Below, in pieces: positions 15,143 through 17,684 of a stretch of 17,684 nt of DNA. Each line of letters begins with the position of its first letter. The stretch's first letter is position 1. The stretch comes from JAYSRU01 sp043720875. GTDB lineage: Bacteria > Bacteroidota > Bacteroidia > Flavobacteriales_D > Crocinitomicaceae. Where the stretch lies: contig JAYSRU010000057.1 of NCBI GenBank assembly GCA_043720875.1, forward strand, positions 1-17,684, in the 5' to 3' direction. A program made the position numbers and the translations under genes. The notes below the pieces were generated by a model. That model ran no database searches and was not told where the DNA came from. It saw only the letters and a list, made by a program, of their open reading frames with translations.

Positions 15143-15892
15143 CTAGATCCCGATTCCAAATCCCAAAAGCACTCCAAATGTTTTTGCCTTATGGATAAAT
15201 GGTGCTTGAGAAATAAATGAGCTACTTGTATTAATCCTGAATTCTGGCATCGCGTAGAAATGAACATTTTTTGCCAGCGAAAGTCTAATTCCTGTTGAAA
15301 TAACAAAACCGATTGTTGCTTGATTTACTTTCGTTGCTGATTTATCCGTTGTTTTGGTTTCTTTACCTTTCGACGTTGTATTTGAAACCTCTTGCTTTCT
15401 CCCTAAATTCATCTGTGGCATAAACGACACCGAAGAATACCAAGCTAATCCATTTGTTAGCTTTAATTTATAATCTAACCCTATGGGTAACGCAATATAT
15501 TTATAGGTGGTTTGATACGTATAGATTGAATCTACTAATTGGAATTTATATTGTTCACCAAACGTTGCGTAGCGCATTCCTAATTTATAACCTAAGCCCT
15601 TTTTCATTGGTGCTCTAAAACTTAATTCAAAATCGTGATTCACGGTTGAGGTTTCATCTGCATAAACACCTAATACTTTCCCATAAGGCTCCTCATTGGA
15701 TACCAAAGTACGCGAAGACGAATGTGGAATGTATGAAATCAACAATTCATTGGTTTTCACAATAGAATCCTTGACCTTCACTTTTTCCTTCTTCACTTTC
15801 GGCAATTGTACTTCTTTTGGCACCTCAATTTGAGAAAGTACCGCATTACTAACCACCGAAAAGCAGATTAGGCTAATTAAATTTAATTTCAC
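15143..15892 (-). CDS. Small outer-membrane beta-barrel protein, function unknown
   Basis: 249 residues. A signal peptide (residues 1-20, hydrophobic core LISLICFSVVSNAVL, likely cut before Q21) is followed by a lysine-rich linker (about 26-42, KEVQLPKVKKEKVKVK). From about residue 48 to the end come alternating beta strands: LISYIP, DFELSFRAP, GYKLGMRYATFG, YIALPIGLDYKL, AWYSSVSFMPQMNLG, IGFVISTGIRLSL, VHFYAMPEFRI and FGVLLGFGIGI. The pattern is that of an 8-to-10-stranded outer-membrane barrel of the PorT/OMP_b-brl type common in Bacteroidota. The start is GTG at 15892-15890, giving a good signal peptide; it lies 20 nt inside the 3' end of dnaE, so it is probably read from the dnaE transcript. 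The chain ends in Ile rather than the aromatic residue often found at barrel ends. Confidence 0.75.
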   Translation of the reverse strand: MKLNLISLICFSVVSNAVLSQIEVPKEVQLPKVKKEKVKVKDSIVKTNELLISYIPHSSSRTLVSNEEPYGKVLGVYADETSTVNHDFELSFRAPMKKGLGYKLGMRYATFGEQYKFQLVDSIYTYQTTYKYIALPIGLDYKLKLTNGLAWYSSVSFMPQMNLGRKQEVSNTTSKGKETKTTDKSATKVNQATIGFVISTGIRLSLAKNVHFYAMPEFRINTSSSFISQAPFIHKAKTFGVLLGFGIGI

Positions 15893-17684
15893 AATCGTAT
15901 TTTTTAAGTTCTTTTAATAATTCGTTCTCAGGAGAGAAACGCAAAGTTCTTGATTTTAGTCGAACCGTTTCATTTTGATTTTGATTTAAAATATCAAAAC
16001 TTAAATCTACCGTTCCAGGATATTGACCAAAAAGCGCATTCAAATCTTCAACCGTGCGCAAATCTATGGTTTTCACGTCAAATTTGAGCGTCATTGACTT
16101 TACCGATTCCCTTAATTTATCTAGTAATTCGATTGATGTAATTTCAAATTCAGGAACGGTACTGTTTCGGTACCTCATCTTATACATCCCTTTGATTACG
16201 AGCATTAAATTAGGCTCTAAATAATGCTTAAATTTTAAATAGGTTTCTTGAAATAACATCAACCTTTTTGATCCAGAAGAATCTTCGATGGTTAGACGTC
16301 CGTAATCGTCCCCATTTTTAGTTTTGGCATGCTCGGCTTCACTTACAACACACGCAATGCTCATTTGTCGACTTTTATTTCCTTCCACGTCATCGATCAT
16401 CGAAACATTTGCATTGCAAAAAGTCCCTATTTCCAAACTGTAATCTTCCATTGGGTGACCAGAGATAAAAATCCCAACGACTTCTTTCTCTTTTCCAAGT
16501 TTAAACATAGAAGTGTATTCAGGACAATCTGGCATTCTAGGCTCAGGCGCATCAACAGCAGAACCCTCACCAAAAAGTGAAAATTGAGATGAATTTGCCC
16601 CTTCTTGAAAACTTGCACCAAAACGCATGGCTGTTTCTAAAAACGTTGGTTTTCCTTGATCTTGAAAGAAAAATTGAGCCCTGTGAATATTCGTAAAGCA
16701 ATCAAATCCACCTGCATACGCAAGGCTTTCCATTACTTTTTTATTACATTGGCGAAGGTTAACGCGTTTCACAAAATCAAAAAATGAAGTATATAAACCT
16801 TCTTTCCGTTGATTGACAATATCTTCCACTGCATTTTGCCCAACTCCTTTTACTGCTGCCATTCCAAAGCGAATTACGCCTTCTTTGTTCACCGTAAATT
16901 TCAACGAAGATTCATTCACATCCGGACCCATTACTGGAATCCCCATGCGATTACATTCTGTCATGAAAAAAGACACTTGTTTAATGTCGTTCATGTTGTT
17001 ACTTAAAACGGACGCCATATATTCTGCAGGATAATTGGCTTTCAAATAAGCTGTTTGATAAGCAACCCAAGCATAACATGTAGAGTGAGATTTGTTGAAG
17101 GCGTAGGATGCAAATGCCTCCCAATCTTTCCAGATTTTTTCTAATGGAACCAAGGCATGGCCTTTTTCCTGCGCTCGTTTTAGAAAATCAGGGCGCATTT
17201 TATCCAAAACATCCCTTAATTTCTTACCCATCGCTTTACGTAAGTTATCCGCCTCCCCTTTCGTGAAACCAGCTAACTTTTGCGAGAGTAGCATTACTTG
17301 TTCCTGATAAACCGTAATACCATAGGTTTCCTTTAAATATTCTTCACAATCTGCAACATCATATACAATCTCTTCATCTCCATGTTTACGCTTGATAAAA
17401 CTAGGAATGTATTCTATTGGTCCTGGACGATACAAGGCATTCATGGCAATTAAATCGGCAAAAACGGTAGGCTTTAAATCCTTCATGTACTTTTGCATTC
17501 CGGGAGATTCATATTGAAATATCCCAACGGTTTCACCGCGTTGAAATAATTCATACGTAGCTAAATCATCTACTGGAAACGCCTCAGGATCTAACTCGAT
17601 TCCTTTTCGTTCTTTAATGATTCTAATTGCATCTTTAATTAATGTCAGGGTTTTTAATCCCAAGAAATCCATTTTTAACAGACC
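15873..17684 (-). CDS. dnaE: DNA polymerase III alpha subunit DnaE, C-terminal part (5' end outside window)
   Basis: The frame is open through the right edge. The first visible residues are GLLKMDFLGLKTLT, matching the segment of E. coli DnaE that holds the third catalytic aspartate (D555), so the methionine at 17672 is internal and the true start lies beyond 17684. About 603 residues are present, roughly the second half of the replicative polymerase. Counting from that internal Met as 1, they include YRPGP (81-85), the fingers region with GITVYQEQVM and AFNKSHS (191-197), a helix-hairpin-helix (KGVGQNAVEDI, 275-285), a clamp-binding motif QFSLF (363-367), an OB-fold domain (about 398-510) and a short C-terminal domain. 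No PHP domain can be judged from this fragment. The stop lies inside the next gene (20-nt overlap). Confidence 0.96.
   Translation of the reverse strand, partial: GLLKMDFLGLKTLTLIKDAIRIIKERKGIELDPEAFPVDDLATYELFQRGETVGIFQYESPGMQKYMKDLKPTVFADLIAMNALYRPGPIEYIPSFIKRKHGDEEIVYDVADCEEYLKETYGITVYQEQVMLLSQKLAGFTKGEADNLRKAMGKKLRDVLDKMRPDFLKRAQEKGHALVPLEKIWKDWEAFASYAFNKSHSTCYAWVAYQTAYLKANYPAEYMASVLSNNMNDIKQVSFFMTECNRMGIPVMGPDVNESSLKFTVNKEGVIRFGMAAVKGVGQNAVEDIVNQRKEGLYTSFFDFVKRVNLRQCNKKVMESLAYAGGFDCFTNIHRAQFFFQDQGKPTFLETAMRFGASFQEGANSSQFSLFGEGSAVDAPEPRMPDCPEYTSMFKLGKEKEVVGIFISGHPMEDYSLEIGTFCNANVSMIDDVEGNKSRQMSIACVVSEAEHAKTKNGDDYGRLTIEDSSGSKRLMLFQETYLKFKHYLEPNLMLVIKGMYKMRYRNSTVPEFEITSIELLDKLRESVKSMTLKFDVKTIDLRTVEDLNALFGQYPGTVDLSFDILNQNQNETVRLKSRTLRFSPENELLKELKKYDCEIKFN

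Noticed and set aside
17670..17672. Met codon as the start of DnaE
   Set aside because: In-frame GLLK precedes it to the window edge and matches the conserved polymerase core, so it is internal and the gene is cut by the window.
1..17684. A previously undescribed multi-gene system (defence, mobile or biosynthetic)
   Set aside because: Apart from one toxin-antitoxin pair and three small uncharacterised proteins, every gene belongs to a known housekeeping or envelope family. No recombinase, transposase, repeat array, attachment site or unexplained long non-coding stretch was found.

Overview
The window is AT-rich chromosomal DNA from a member of the Bacteroidota, most likely order Flavobacteriales; placement below order is not secure. 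Three things point there. Upstream of several genes lies the Bacteroidota-type -7 promoter element TAnnTTTG. The protein set is typical of the phylum: a fused 2-oxoacid dehydrogenase E1, a very long TamB, an acyl-CoA-carboxylase-type biotin carboxylase, and small Bacteroidota-specific families. Shine-Dalgarno sequences are mostly absent.

Layout. Bases 1-224 are non-coding and hold a terminator for a gene upstream of the window, a 14-bp inverted repeat and a promoter. A PaaY-like hexapeptide protein (225-827) and an overlapping helical-repeat protein (803-1384) follow. Next is a fused alpha/beta 2-oxoacid dehydrogenase E1 (1458-3899). On the minus strand come a membrane-anchored protein of unknown function (3998-4531), a YoeB-type toxin-antitoxin pair (4730-5211), and a tsaD-rRNA methyltransferase operon (5322-7687). 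The tsaD start lies 24 nt from the divergent tamB-biotin carboxylase operon (7712-13743). sucC (13823-15040) has its own promoter and a bidirectional terminator. The minus strand then carries a small outer-membrane beta-barrel protein (15143-15892) overlapping the 3' end of dnaE, which enters truncated at the right edge (15873-17684).

How the genes fit together. Central metabolism is represented by the E1 enzyme, the biotin carboxylase and SucC. Information processing is represented by TsaD (tRNA t6A), the rRNA m5C methyltransferase and DnaE. Envelope functions are represented by TamB and the beta-barrel protein. The toxin-antitoxin pair is the only clearly accessory element.

I found no phage, IS element, CRISPR array, RNA gene or multi-gene novel system. 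The points worth a second look are gene junctions, start sites, diverged active-site motifs and the unusual antitoxin family, rather than a new system.
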